A stretch of 11,611 bases of DNA from positions 1-11,611 of the forward strand of contig CAAGGN010000156.1 of the NCBI GenBank assembly GCA_900769375.1, written 5' to 3'. Origin of the DNA: Clostridia bacterium. Its GTDB lineage: Bacteria > Bacillota > Clostridia > Oscillospirales > Acutalibacteraceae. Positions 1 through 5,115 of this stretch are shown here, one piece after another (the first letter of the stretch is position 1; the number at the start of each line of letters is the position of its first letter). The position numbers and the translations under genes are program-made. The notes under the pieces were generated by a model that saw only the letters and a list, made by a program, of their open reading frames with translations, was not told the DNA's origin and ran no database searches.

Positions 1-197
1 CTACCGGCATTTTGCAGCGCACAGGCGCTTTTACGATGTATAGCGTGCTATATTTCCTTCTTGGCCCCATAGGCAACGAATTAAAAATATCCTTGATATT
101 ATCCTTGGCCATTACTTTGTTGATCTGCGTGATTGCAGCTGCCATAGGCAAAATAGCATCGCGCATACCGATTTTATGTTGGTTTTTTAAAATTTAA
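1..197 (+). CDS. C-terminal end of an integral membrane protein (5' truncated by window edge)
   Basis: The frame is open from base 3 and ends at TAA 195-197, so only about 64 C-terminal residues are visible. It contains two hydrophobic stretches, around AFTMYSVLYFLLGPIG and ISLILSLAITLLICVIAAAIG, followed by a short basic/aromatic tail (KIASRIPILCWFFKI). This looks like the last two membrane segments of a polytopic protein. The tail recalls the ends of membrane acyltransferase-3 proteins, but there is too little sequence for a family call. A TTG at 12 is in frame, but nothing suggests it is a start; the frame most likely continues from outside the window. No strong terminator directly follows. 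Confidence 0.55.
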   Translation, partial: TGILQRTGAFTMYSVLYFLLGPIGNELKISLILSLAITLLICVIAAAIGKIASRIPILCWFFKI

Positions 198-244
198 AAG
201 GTATGAAACACAGGGGACGGCGACGCAAGGCAAGGCCCTGCGAA

Positions 245-327
245 GTAATAGGTAAAAGGTAAAAAGTTTTTATATCCGTGCCGAAGGCACACCGAAACTC
301 TTCACTATTCACTTTTCACTCTTCACT
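245..327. repeat. 7-nt periodic intergenic repeat around a small hairpin
   Basis: The left arm is three 7-mers beginning GTAA (245-265: GTAATAG, GTAAAAG, GTAAAAA). The right arm is four 7-mers of the form NTTCACT (300-327). Between them is a 5-bp hairpin, GTGCC-GAA-GGCAC (278-290). Reverse-complementing the left arm gives another 7-nt periodic ACT/ACC series that matches the right arm at about 16 of 24 positions, so the unit is a loose inverted repeat. Its look is that of the interspersed repeats common between genes in gut Clostridia. It does not appear coding. Confidence 0.5.
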
Positions 328-360
328 AAAAAGACGGTGCTATTCAGCGCCGTCTTTTTT
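328..360. terminator. Bidirectional intrinsic terminator, probable original end of the deacetylase gene
   Basis: A 14-bp stem (328-341 with 346-359, one G-U pair) has an A-run on its left edge and a T-run on its right edge, so it can terminate on either strand. On the minus strand it overlaps the stop codon (340-342) of the deacetylase 3' remnant, as expected for that gene's native terminator. Confidence 0.7.
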
Positions 361-485
361 GCATTGCGTTCCCTCATGTTTGATTTCGCAATTTTCTTTT
401 AAAATCAAATCGCTTATAAATACAAACTTGTACCCCTCATCTTTGAGACATTTAAGGATATTGGGAATCGCGGGTGTGTGGTTGG
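340..485 (-). pseudogene. Orphan 3' end of a polysaccharide deacetylase gene (copy A)
   Basis: The minus-strand frame reads HTPAIPNILKCLKDEGYKFV, continues through a further stretch ending near IKHEGTQCKKDGAE, and stops at 340-342. This is homologous to the end of the deacetylase 3' fragment at 1200-1442. Over about 106 aligned bases I count about 12 differences, many at third codon positions, plus a one-codon gap near the upstream end. Homology ends abruptly near 485, next to the T-run of the fic terminator, so there is no start codon or catalytic region. The linked terminator (328-360) suggests copy A is the original gene end and the copy at 1200 came with the fic cassette, but the reverse is possible. 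Confidence 0.8.
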
Positions 486-486
486 A

Positions 487-519
487 AAACAAAAAATCCG
501 CCCGAAAAATCGGGCGGAT
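487..519 (-). terminator. Intrinsic terminator of fic
   Basis: A perfect 9-bp GC-rich stem (496-504 ATCCGCCCG with 511-519 CGGGCGGAT) has a 6-base loop. On the minus strand it is followed by a run of six T. It begins 4 nt after the fic stop codon. Confidence 0.9.
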
Positions 520-523
520 AATG

Positions 524-1126
524 TTATAATTCTTCTGCTTTAAATGTTATATAATCTTCATAGTAATAACTATGGTCGATGCCTTTCATAAAGATTTCTC
601 TGTCATTTATTTTATCAGTTAAGGCAACCTTTAAAATATGCTTGATTTCAATATCCTTAATAGGACTGCGTTCCATAGCGAGTAAATATTCCTCTTTGTC
701 CACAAGGCACCAATCAATAACCTTACCGATTTCTTTTTTTAAGATACAGTCAAGCCAAATGCGGGTTGCTCTACCATTACCCTCACGGAACGGATGAGCA
801 ATATTCATCTCGACATATTTTTCTATTATTTCATCAAAATTTGATTGGGGCATTTTATCAATATTCTGCAAAGCCGCTTCAAGATACATAAGCGGTGCAA
901 AGCGGAAATTACCCTTTGCTATATTCACGGTGCGGAGTTTGCCGGCAAAATCATAGATTTCGTCAAATAAAGCTTTATGAATAGCCGTAAGAGATGCGGT
1001 TTTTCCTGCTTCTAAATCATCTAATGTGCCGTTTTCAAAAAGCACTATTGCTTTTTTCTTGCTGATTCTTTCTTCCTCTTTAGCAAGTTGGGCGGAAGAT
1101 GTTATACCTAATTTATTGTCAAGCAT
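524..1126 (-). CDS. Fic-family protein AMPylase, probably self-inhibited (class III-like)
   Basis: The protein has 200 residues if it starts at the ATG at 1126. That start follows GAGGTGAGG with good spacing; the in-frame ATG at 1144 has no ribosome site. The Fic core motif HPFREGNGR is complete at residues 111-119. It includes the catalytic His, the acidic Glu and both Arg/Gly parts of the phosphate-binding loop, so the enzyme is probably active in transferring AMP (or another phosphate-linked group) to a target protein. The upstream YDFAGKLRTVNIAKGNFRF segment is typical of the flap region. Near the C-terminus SYYYED (186-191) fits the family's inhibitory helix pattern S/T-x3-E-G/N, except that D replaces G/N. 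Class III Fic proteins carry this helix at the C-terminus and need no separate antitoxin, and none is seen nearby. The gene is monocistronic with its own promoter and terminator. It sits between two deacetylase 3' ends. Confidence 0.9.
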   Translation of the reverse strand: MLDNKLGITSSAQLAKEEERISKKKAIVLFENGTLDDLEAGKTASLTAIHKALFDEIYDFAGKLRTVNIAKGNFRFAPLMYLEAALQNIDKMPQSNFDEIIEKYVEMNIAHPFREGNGRATRIWLDCILKKEIGKVIDWCLVDKEEYLLAMERSPIKDIEIKHILKVALTDKINDREIFMKGIDHSYYYEDYITFKAEEL

Positions 1127-1157
1127 ATCCTCACCTCTTTTCATAATTTATATATTT

Positions 1158-1186
1158 ATTATACTATATTTCTTTATGTTTTACAA
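1158..1186 (-). promoter_or_regulatory. Sigma-A-type promoter for fic
   Basis: On the minus strand TTGTAA (1181-1186) is followed after 17 nt by a perfect TATAAT (1158-1163). The fic start codon lies about 30 nt downstream. The surroundings are very AT-rich. Confidence 0.65.
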
Positions 1187-1199
1187 TATAAAAATTTTT

Positions 1200-1442
1200 T
1201 CACCCATTTATTTTGCACTGTGTTCCGTCGTGCTTGATTTCGTAATTTTCTTTTAAAATCAAATCGCTTATAAATACAAACTCGTACCCCTCATCTTTGA
1301 GACATTTTAGAATGTTAGGCAGAGCCGCAGGCGTGTGGTCGGCGTCGTTGTGAAAGAGCACTATTGAGCCGTTTTTAACCTTGCTTGTAACCCTTTGGCA
1401 GATGTTTTCCGGTGTGGCATTTGAGCGCCAATCCAAGCTGTC
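1200..1442 (-). pseudogene. 3' fragment of an interrupted PdaB-like polysaccharide deacetylase (copy B)
   Basis: The host frame enters at the TC core (1441-1442) and reads D-SLDWRSNATPENICQRV, continues for about 60 residues, and stops at 1200-1202. It carries the last two conserved parts of NodB-type deacetylases: the end of the WSVDSxDW motif, and the LFHND segment whose His is catalytic. It lacks the metal site, which lies at 6817-7331 on the same strand. Joined at base 1440/6817 the two parts make one 251-residue protein in frame. A TTG at 1436 could start an independent peptide, but I see no ribosome site for it. The last 43 codons are duplicated in diverged form at 340-485. Confidence 0.9.
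1211..1339. repeat. Direct repeat of the deacetylase 3' end, partner at 357-485
   Basis: Bases 1211-1339 match 357-485 in the same orientation at close to 90 percent in the best part. A 38-base stretch within it is identical. The copies flank fic with its promoter and terminator. Homologous recombination between them would delete about 850 bp and leave one gene end. Confidence 0.85.
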
Positions 1443-1462
1443 AACATTAGATACAAAAGTAA
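1431..1462. other. attL: left recombination site
   Basis: This is host deacetylase sequence up to base 1440, the TC core at 1441-1442, and the element half-site at 1443-1462. Crossover at TC/GA is inferred, because this is the only dinucleotide shared at the correct frame by both ends that also restores the host gene. Confidence 0.8.
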
Positions 1463-1520
1463 AGAGTTTTCTTTCTCATTTTAATATATTTAATTATATT
1501 ATATTCTTATTAAAAAATCA

Positions 1521-1641
1521 ATACAATACACCACAACCCATTACAAGACAAAACGGAACAACACAAGGCAGTACAACAACAACCCACTACAATCCTTTAC
1601 AGGACTAAACAGGACAACCCACTACACTACAGTGTAATACA
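1521..1641. repeat. Pentanucleotide-periodic NNACA tract
   Basis: From 1521 to 1575 there are eleven consecutive 5-mers of the form NNACA, three of them with one departure (CCA, ACG, GCA). After a single-base slip the pattern resumes at 1577 (caaca, accca, ctaca, atcct, ttaca, ggact, aaaca, ggaca and so on) to about 1641. Read on the minus strand it is a TGTNN series. Within it ACAACCCAYTAC occurs three times (1533-1544, 1579-1590, 1614-1625). The plus strand is almost free of G. It lies just inside attL, downstream of the DUF6291-like gene. No function is assigned; a protein-binding array is one possibility. Confidence 0.7.
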
Positions 1642-1698
1642 ATGGAAATCAATAAAAAACAATACAGGCAAACTGCAATCGTATGCGGTCGCATAAAT

Positions 1699-1722
1699 AA
1701 AGGAGCGATTTCTCGCCCCTTT
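1699..1722 (-). terminator. Possible terminator after the DUF6291-like gene
   Basis: A 10-bp stem AAAGGAGCGA / TCGCCCCTTT (one G-U on the minus-strand transcript) has a 4-base loop. It starts 3 nt beyond the stop codon and is followed on the minus strand by a broken T-run. It is adequate but not strong. Confidence 0.55.
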
Positions 1723-1725
1723 GCT

Positions 1726-2244
1726 TTATAAATCGCCATTATAGATTTTATTCCAAGTTTCGTTTTCGTAATCTTCGTATGGTAATTTCCATTTTTCCTT
1801 ATTGCCTGTATTAACGAAATAAGAAATGTATTGAATTCTTTTTTGTGGTTCATCTTCACTTTCTAAAAACAATTCTTTAAATGCCTTTTCATTTATTGTA
1901 TTTGCTTTGTTTTCGGGTGGAAATATTAGTTCAAATTCGTGACCGTCTATTGTATATGTAACAATTTGAAAGTCATTGTCTGCACCTTTTCCGTATCGTT
2001 TAAGTGCATTTTCTCGATTTTTCTCGCACCTTTCATTATATTTCTTGTAATCATTATCAATGTTACCTTTCATAACACCCCACACGAGCGATATATCGCT
2101 CGGTACTGTGGGATTTATGTTGTCAAAAGCATATTGACAAAAAGCGGTCATAATTGCTTTGCATTGTTCAGGTGTAGAATTATAAATCATTTCTTTATAA
2201 GTGCCAAAAAATATGGCGGTGTCAGGTTTTTTAATTTGTTTCAT
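1726..2244 (-). CDS. DUF6291-like mobile-element protein
   Basis: The protein has 172 residues. The ATG at 2244 (MKQIKKPDTAIFFGTYKEMI) is preceded by CGAAAGGAAA at good spacing; a longer in-frame start at 2286 would run into the upstream small gene. The N-terminal about 80 residues (FFGTYKEMIYNSTPEQCKAI, then an AFDNINP segment and a KGNIDNDYKKYNERCEKNRENALKR helix) resemble the short domain called DUF6291, found in phage and integrative elements of Firmicutes. It is often near replication or DNA-binding genes, but its function is unknown. The remaining half is acidic and aromatic-rich (LPYEDYENETWNKIY) with no motif I recognise. It lies 19 nt after the DUF3970-like gene and is probably cotranscribed with it. 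The family call comes from memory of the pattern, without a search. Confidence 0.75.
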   Translation of the reverse strand: MKQIKKPDTAIFFGTYKEMIYNSTPEQCKAIMTAFCQYAFDNINPTVPSDISLVWGVMKGNIDNDYKKYNERCEKNRENALKRYGKGADNDFQIVTYTIDGHEFELIFPPENKANTINEKAFKELFLESEDEPQKRIQYISYFVNTGNKEKWKLPYEDYENETWNKIYNGDL

Positions 2245-2263
2245 TTTAAATTTTCCTTTCGTG

Positions 2264-2437
2264 TTATTCTTCAAAGTCTTGAACATCTAAATATACCGCA
2301 ACATATTTTGATGTTTTGCATTTTCGTGTTTGTGGGTATTCTTGGCTCACATAGTTTATTTGCAAGCCGCAATATTCTTCGATTGTTGCCACCATTGCTT
2401 CCACTTGTTGTGGCAATCCTGTTATTCTAATTTTCAT
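2264..2437 (-). CDS. Small DUF3970-like protein (57 aa)
   Basis: The translation begins MKIRITGLPQQVEAMVATIE and ends SKYVAVYLDVQDFEE. A short beta strand, one helix and a final SKYVxVYLDV strand form the pattern I associate with DUF3970, a small protein of Firmicutes phages and plasmids with no known role. The ATG at 2437 follows AAAGGAG (2449-2455) with good spacing. The stop is 19 nt before the DUF6291-like start, and both genes are preceded by the same AACACGAAAGGA string, so they form a two-gene unit. The small size and position in an element make an accessory or regulatory role possible, including a recombination directionality factor, but nothing in the sequence shows this. Confidence 0.75.
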   Translation of the reverse strand: MKIRITGLPQQVEAMVATIEEYCGLQINYVSQEYPQTRKCKTSKYVAVYLDVQDFEE

Positions 2438-2491
2438 AAATATTTATACTCCTTTCGTGTTATTTATCTTGCCCTTTTGGGTTTGACAAAA

Positions 2492-2520
2492 TAAATATGA
2501 CAGAAGCATATACAACACAA
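2492..2520 (-). promoter_or_regulatory. Probable promoter for the DUF3970-DUF6291 pair
   Basis: On the minus strand TTGTGT (2515-2520) is followed after 17 nt by TATTTA (2492-2497). It is a moderate match to sigma-A elements. It lies divergent to the lipoprotein promoter, with the start codon about 55 nt downstream. Confidence 0.4.
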
Positions 2521-2548
2521 TTTTTTCTGCATAACTTTTTTTAAGTAA

Positions 2549-2577
2549 TTTACTTTATAAAATAAATGTGATATAAT
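2549..2577 (+). promoter_or_regulatory. Promoter of the lipoprotein gene
   Basis: TTTACT (2549-2554), a 17-nt spacer, then a perfect TATAAT (2572-2577). The start codon is 32 nt downstream, preceded by AGGTGG (2597-2602). Confidence 0.65.
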
Positions 2578-2609
2578 AACGATAAACAAAACTATTAGGT
2601 GGTGTTATT

Positions 2610-3806
2610 ATGAAAAAAATCATATCAATAATTTTGATTGTCTTAATGGTTTTTTCATTATGTGCCTGTTCATCGGACAATAAGAACCCAAGTGACACAA
2701 ACTCAAACAATAACAATGAAACTGTTTCAACAAATTCAAGTAATAACAATAAAACCGTTTCTACAAACTCAAACGATAACATAGAACAAACAAATAATTC
2801 TGCCAAAATTAACTTAAATAAATATGTATCAGTAGATTTTGAAGGGTATAATTTAGCAGGACAAGGCTCGGTAAAGTTTGATAAAGAAAAATTCTTATTA
2901 GACCATATAGAAAATATTTTTTTCAACGAAGAAAATCATCAAGTATATAGAGAACTTTACGGCAATGAATATAAGTCTGCTGCCAATGCAATATTACCAT
3001 ATATTTCTGTCGGTTTAGATAAATATAGCAAACTTGCCAATGGTGATACGGTTAAACTCGTATGGAAGATTAACACCGATAAAGTTAATACATATTTTGA
3101 ATGGGATTATACTTGTTCTGCTCAAACATTTACTGTATCAGGATTAAAAGAAGCAAGTTCTTTTGATGCATTTGAAAATGTTAAAGTTACTTTTTCTGGA
3201 ACTGCTCCATTTGGAAAAGCAAGTGTATATAACTATGGAACTAATTACGGCGGTTCATATACGGTTACACCAACTGAAAATCTTAAAAATGGGGATAAAG
3301 TTAAAGTTACTTTTTCCTGTGATGATAAAAGCACGATGATTTCAAAATATAATAAATATCCTTCTTCATTTGAAAAAACATATATTGTTAGTGGATTGAA
3401 TTCTTATGTAAAATCTGTTGATGACATTTCAAATGACCAACTTGATAAACTGATTTCTAATGCAAGAGATAAAATTTGGGTTTTGGGTTGGGGAAACTAT
3501 AAAGAAGCAAAGTATTGCGGAAACTATTTTTATTATATCAAGAGTGAACCTATCAACGATTATGGAAATGCCATCCATTTTGTTTTTGAGCATCCTGAAC
3601 AAATAGGGGTTGCAAATTCGCCTAATGTGTATACTGTAATATCGCTTTCAAGTCTTAAAATGAATGAAAAAGGCGAATTGATATATAATAAACACGATAT
3701 GGCACAAGGATATAACACCTATAAATCAAAAGAAGCACTCAAAAAAGCATTTGTGGATGAATGCGACAATAAAATGTCTTGTTCAAATAATGTGAAATTT
3801 AATTAA
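2610..3806 (+). CDS. Secreted lipoprotein of unknown function (element cargo)
   Basis: The protein has 398 residues. The ATG follows AGGTGG at 7 nt. It has a lipoprotein signal: MKK, a hydrophobic stretch from residue 4 to 17, then lipobox L-C-A-C with the lipidated Cys at 20. Residues 21-64 are a Ser/Asn/Thr linker containing two near-identical 11-residue units (NSNNNNETVST, NSSNNNKTVST). After that come two related beta-rich modules, about 71-187 and 190-270. Each starts VxVxFxGxxxxGxxSV, passes through NGDxVK and ends in (F/Y)xVSGL. The final about 120 residues (from KIWVLGWGNY) form a separate region that I do not recognise; it contains a few Cys. It is anchored to the outer face of the membrane. 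It is strongly AT-rich, stands alone between its own promoter and terminator, and is the only obvious cargo gene. Surface exclusion, adhesion or host-interaction roles are possible, but none is shown. Confidence 0.85.
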   Translation: MKKIISIILIVLMVFSLCACSSDNKNPSDTNSNNNNETVSTNSSNNNKTVSTNSNDNIEQTNNSAKINLNKYVSVDFEGYNLAGQGSVKFDKEKFLLDHIENIFFNEENHQVYRELYGNEYKSAANAILPYISVGLDKYSKLANGDTVKLVWKINTDKVNTYFEWDYTCSAQTFTVSGLKEASSFDAFENVKVTFSGTAPFGKASVYNYGTNYGGSYTVTPTENLKNGDKVKVTFSCDDKSTMISKYNKYPSSFEKTYIVSGLNSYVKSVDDISNDQLDKLISNARDKIWVLGWGNYKEAKYCGNYFYYIKSEPINDYGNAIHFVFEHPEQIGVANSPNVYTVISLSSLKMNEKGELIYNKHDMAQGYNTYKSKEALKKAFVDECDNKMSCSNNVKFN

Positions 3807-3810
3807 AGTA

Positions 3811-3850
3811 AAAAGATATGAGAGAAAGCAAAATCTCTCATATCTTTTTT
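3811..3850. terminator. Terminator between the lipoprotein and the 36-aa ORF (twin of 5071-5114)
   Basis: A 15-bp perfect stem, AAAAGATATGAGAGA (3811-3825) with its complement (3834-3848), has an 8-base loop. An A-run and a T-run flank it, so it can work in both directions. The arm sequence is shared with the terminator at 5071-5114. Confidence 0.85.
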
Positions 3851-3948
3851 TGTTCGCATAATTCCTTTTGCAAGGTTTCATATAGTGCTTGGATATCTTG
3901 TTCAACTGCTTTTCTTTTTTGCTCTAAATCGTAAAGTGTTTCGTTCAT
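3838..3948 (-). CDS. Possible 36-aa coiled-coil peptide
   Basis: The frame reads MNETLYDLEQKRKAVEQDIQ and ends ALYETLQKELCEQKKI, with its stop inside the terminator hairpin. The ATG at 3948 is preceded by CGAAAGGAG, the same string found before the other two minus-strand genes of the element, with 9 nt to the start. The peptide is predicted to be one long charged helix. The ribosome site and helical composition favour a real gene; the size and lack of a recognised family argue for caution. Confidence 0.5.
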   Translation of the reverse strand: MNETLYDLEQKRKAVEQDIQALYETLQKELCEQKKI

Positions 3949-4019
3949 TTTCGTTTGCTCCTTTCGTTTTCTTTGCAATAAATATGAGAGATATTTTTTG
4001 CAAATGCCGTCTGCAAGAC

Positions 4020-4049
4020 CTTACTGACTTGTGTGCAAGTCGTAGTAAG
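4020..4049. other. Probable oriT hairpin
   Basis: CTTACT-GACTTG (4020-4031), loop TGTG, then CAAGTC-GT-AGTAAG (4036-4049) forms a 12-bp stem with a 2-nt bulge. It sits about 180 bp upstream of the relaxase gene in a stretch with little coding potential, the usual place for a transfer origin. The nick site cannot be named. Two more inverted repeats follow: AACGGCA/TGCCGTT (4156-4162, 4184-4190) and TTTGCTCT/AGAGCAAA (4193-4200, 4210-4217). The last lies right before the relaxase ribosome site and may affect its expression. Confidence 0.6.
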
Positions 4050-4232
4050 TCATATTTCTGCGAAATAAAACCAGATTCCACATACTGATTTTGTAGAGCA
4101 GAGATATGACCGCACGAAAAGACACCGTTTCCCAAGTGGTTTTTCGTAAGGTTAAAACGGCAGCACTTTTCTTTCGTGTGTGTTGCCGTTCCTTTGCTCT
4201 CGCTTACAAAGAGCAAAAGGGGGATTTTTGAT

Positions 4233-4922
4233 ATGAGCAAATATGCAATAATGCGATTTCAAAAATACAAGGTGGGGTCGGTTGCAAAACTTGAAAGACA
4301 CCAACAACATCGCAGTCATCTAACTAATCGTGCCCACCCTGAACGAGTTGATGAAAATCGCACTTGGAAGCGATATGATGAAACAATGTCAAAAACAGTA
4401 AGGAAAGCAATCAAAGAGCAAGAGAAAAACACAGGAAGAAAAGTTCGCAAGGATGCAAATGTAATTTGTGAGTTCGTATTAACATTTTCGCCTGAAATGT
4501 CAGGTCGGTTTAATATGCCTGATTGGGTTCGTGCTAATTTTTCTTGGATTAGCAAAATCTTTGGGAAAGAAAAGTTTTTAAGAGCTGATTTAAATATGGA
4601 CCAGAAAACACCGCACTTGCATTGTTTTGTGTTAATGACAGATGAGCAAGGAAAATTCAATTCATCAAGGTTTTTTAATAAAAAACAACAGTTAGTTGAA
4701 ATGCAAGACAGTTATGCGGCTGATATGGCACAATTTGGTTTAATTCGTGGGGAAAGCAAAGAACAGACAGGAGCAAGACACCAAACCTTGCACGAATGGA
4801 AAAAGTCAGAGTGTGAAAGGTTAGAAAAAGAACTCCAAGAAATGAAAGAGAGTGTCTTTGCGGATGAGAAAGAAACAACATCCCCATCCATTGAAAGTGA
4901 AATTTTTGATGATTTGAGGTGA
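4233..4922 (+). CDS. MobV (Mob/Pre) family relaxase, short form
   Basis: The protein has 229 residues from the ATG at 4233, which follows AAAAGGGGG; an upstream in-frame start at 4176 has no ribosome site and would add residues unlike the family. It opens with the Mob/Pre motif SKYAIMRFQKYKVGSVAKLERH followed by HQQHR. Near residue 125 it carries LNMDQKTPHLHCFVLMTD, the family's two-His metal-binding motif (usually HxDExTPHxH; here N and Q replace the first His and the Glu). The family nicks oriT and leads plasmids or mobilizable elements into a helper's conjugation channel. The C-terminal about 50 residues are a charged helix. Most MobV proteins are about 400 residues or longer, so this one is close to a minimal nicking domain. 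The stop codon overlaps the ribosome site of the next small gene. Confidence 0.88.
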   Translation: MSKYAIMRFQKYKVGSVAKLERHQQHRSHLTNRAHPERVDENRTWKRYDETMSKTVRKAIKEQEKNTGRKVRKDANVICEFVLTFSPEMSGRFNMPDWVRANFSWISKIFGKEKFLRADLNMDQKTPHLHCFVLMTDEQGKFNSSRFFNKKQQLVEMQDSYAADMAQFGLIRGESKEQTGARHQTLHEWKKSECERLEKELQEMKESVFADEKETTSPSIESEIFDDLR

Positions 4923-4926
4923 TTTT

Positions 4927-5094
4927 ATGAGTGGCGATTCTAATTATGAAAAAGAGTGCAAAAGGTGTACTGTTGAGAAATGGAAAAAGGCACTTCGTAT
5001 AGCAGAAATACGGAAAGAATTAAATTGCACTTATGAACAAGCAGAGCAGATTCACAATGAAGAACAAGCAAAAAAAGATATGAGAGAAAACTAA
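4927..5094 (+). CDS. Small charged protein (55 aa) coupled to the relaxase gene
   Basis: It begins MSGDSNYEKECKRCTVEKWK and continues KALRIAEIRKELNCTYEQAE, ending near KKDMREN. The GAGGTGA ribosome site (4916-4922) overlaps the relaxase stop codon, and the ATG follows 4 nt later, so translational coupling is likely. Composition is helical and charged. The CKRCTVEKWKKAL segment has a CxxC pair, and the EIRKELNCTYEQAEQI stretch could be a small helical DNA- or protein-binding unit. I do not recognise the family. It may assist the relaxase, or serve as an excision factor for the neighbouring recombinase. Its last codons run into the shared terminator. Confidence 0.65.
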   Translation: MSGDSNYEKECKRCTVEKWKKALRIAEIRKELNCTYEQAEQIHNEEQAKKDMREN

Positions 5095-5114
5095 AAATCT
5101 CTCATATCTTTTTT
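5071..5114. terminator. Bidirectional terminator between the mob unit and the recombinase
   Basis: A 17-bp stem (5071-5087 with 5098-5114) has A- and T-runs on the two edges, placed between convergent genes. The central arm AAAAGATATGAGAGA is the same as in the terminator at 3811-3848. Confidence 0.85.
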
Positions 5115-5115
5115 G

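Noticed and set aside
198..244. Remnant of a longer interspersed repeat (ACACAGGGGACGG)
   Set aside because: The string recalls a repeat common in gut Clostridia, but only one short piece is present and no copy is available for comparison in the window.
524..1126. Two-gene Fic toxin-antitoxin module
   Set aside because: No small antitoxin frame with a ribosome site lies on either side; the C-terminal inhibitory-helix pattern explains control without one.
1521..1641. CRISPR-like array
   Set aside because: The period is 5 nt with only three fixed bases. There are no 25-37 nt repeats, no spacers and no cas genes.
1683..1694. Short palindrome ATGCGGTCGCAT as an operator
   Set aside because: Only 5-bp arms, a single copy, and located just beyond a probable terminator; chance is a sufficient explanation.
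3902..4240. Minus-strand frame across the oriT region (112 codons)
   Set aside because: No ribosome site. It runs through the oriT hairpin and overlaps the better-supported 36-aa ORF in another frame; composition looks random.
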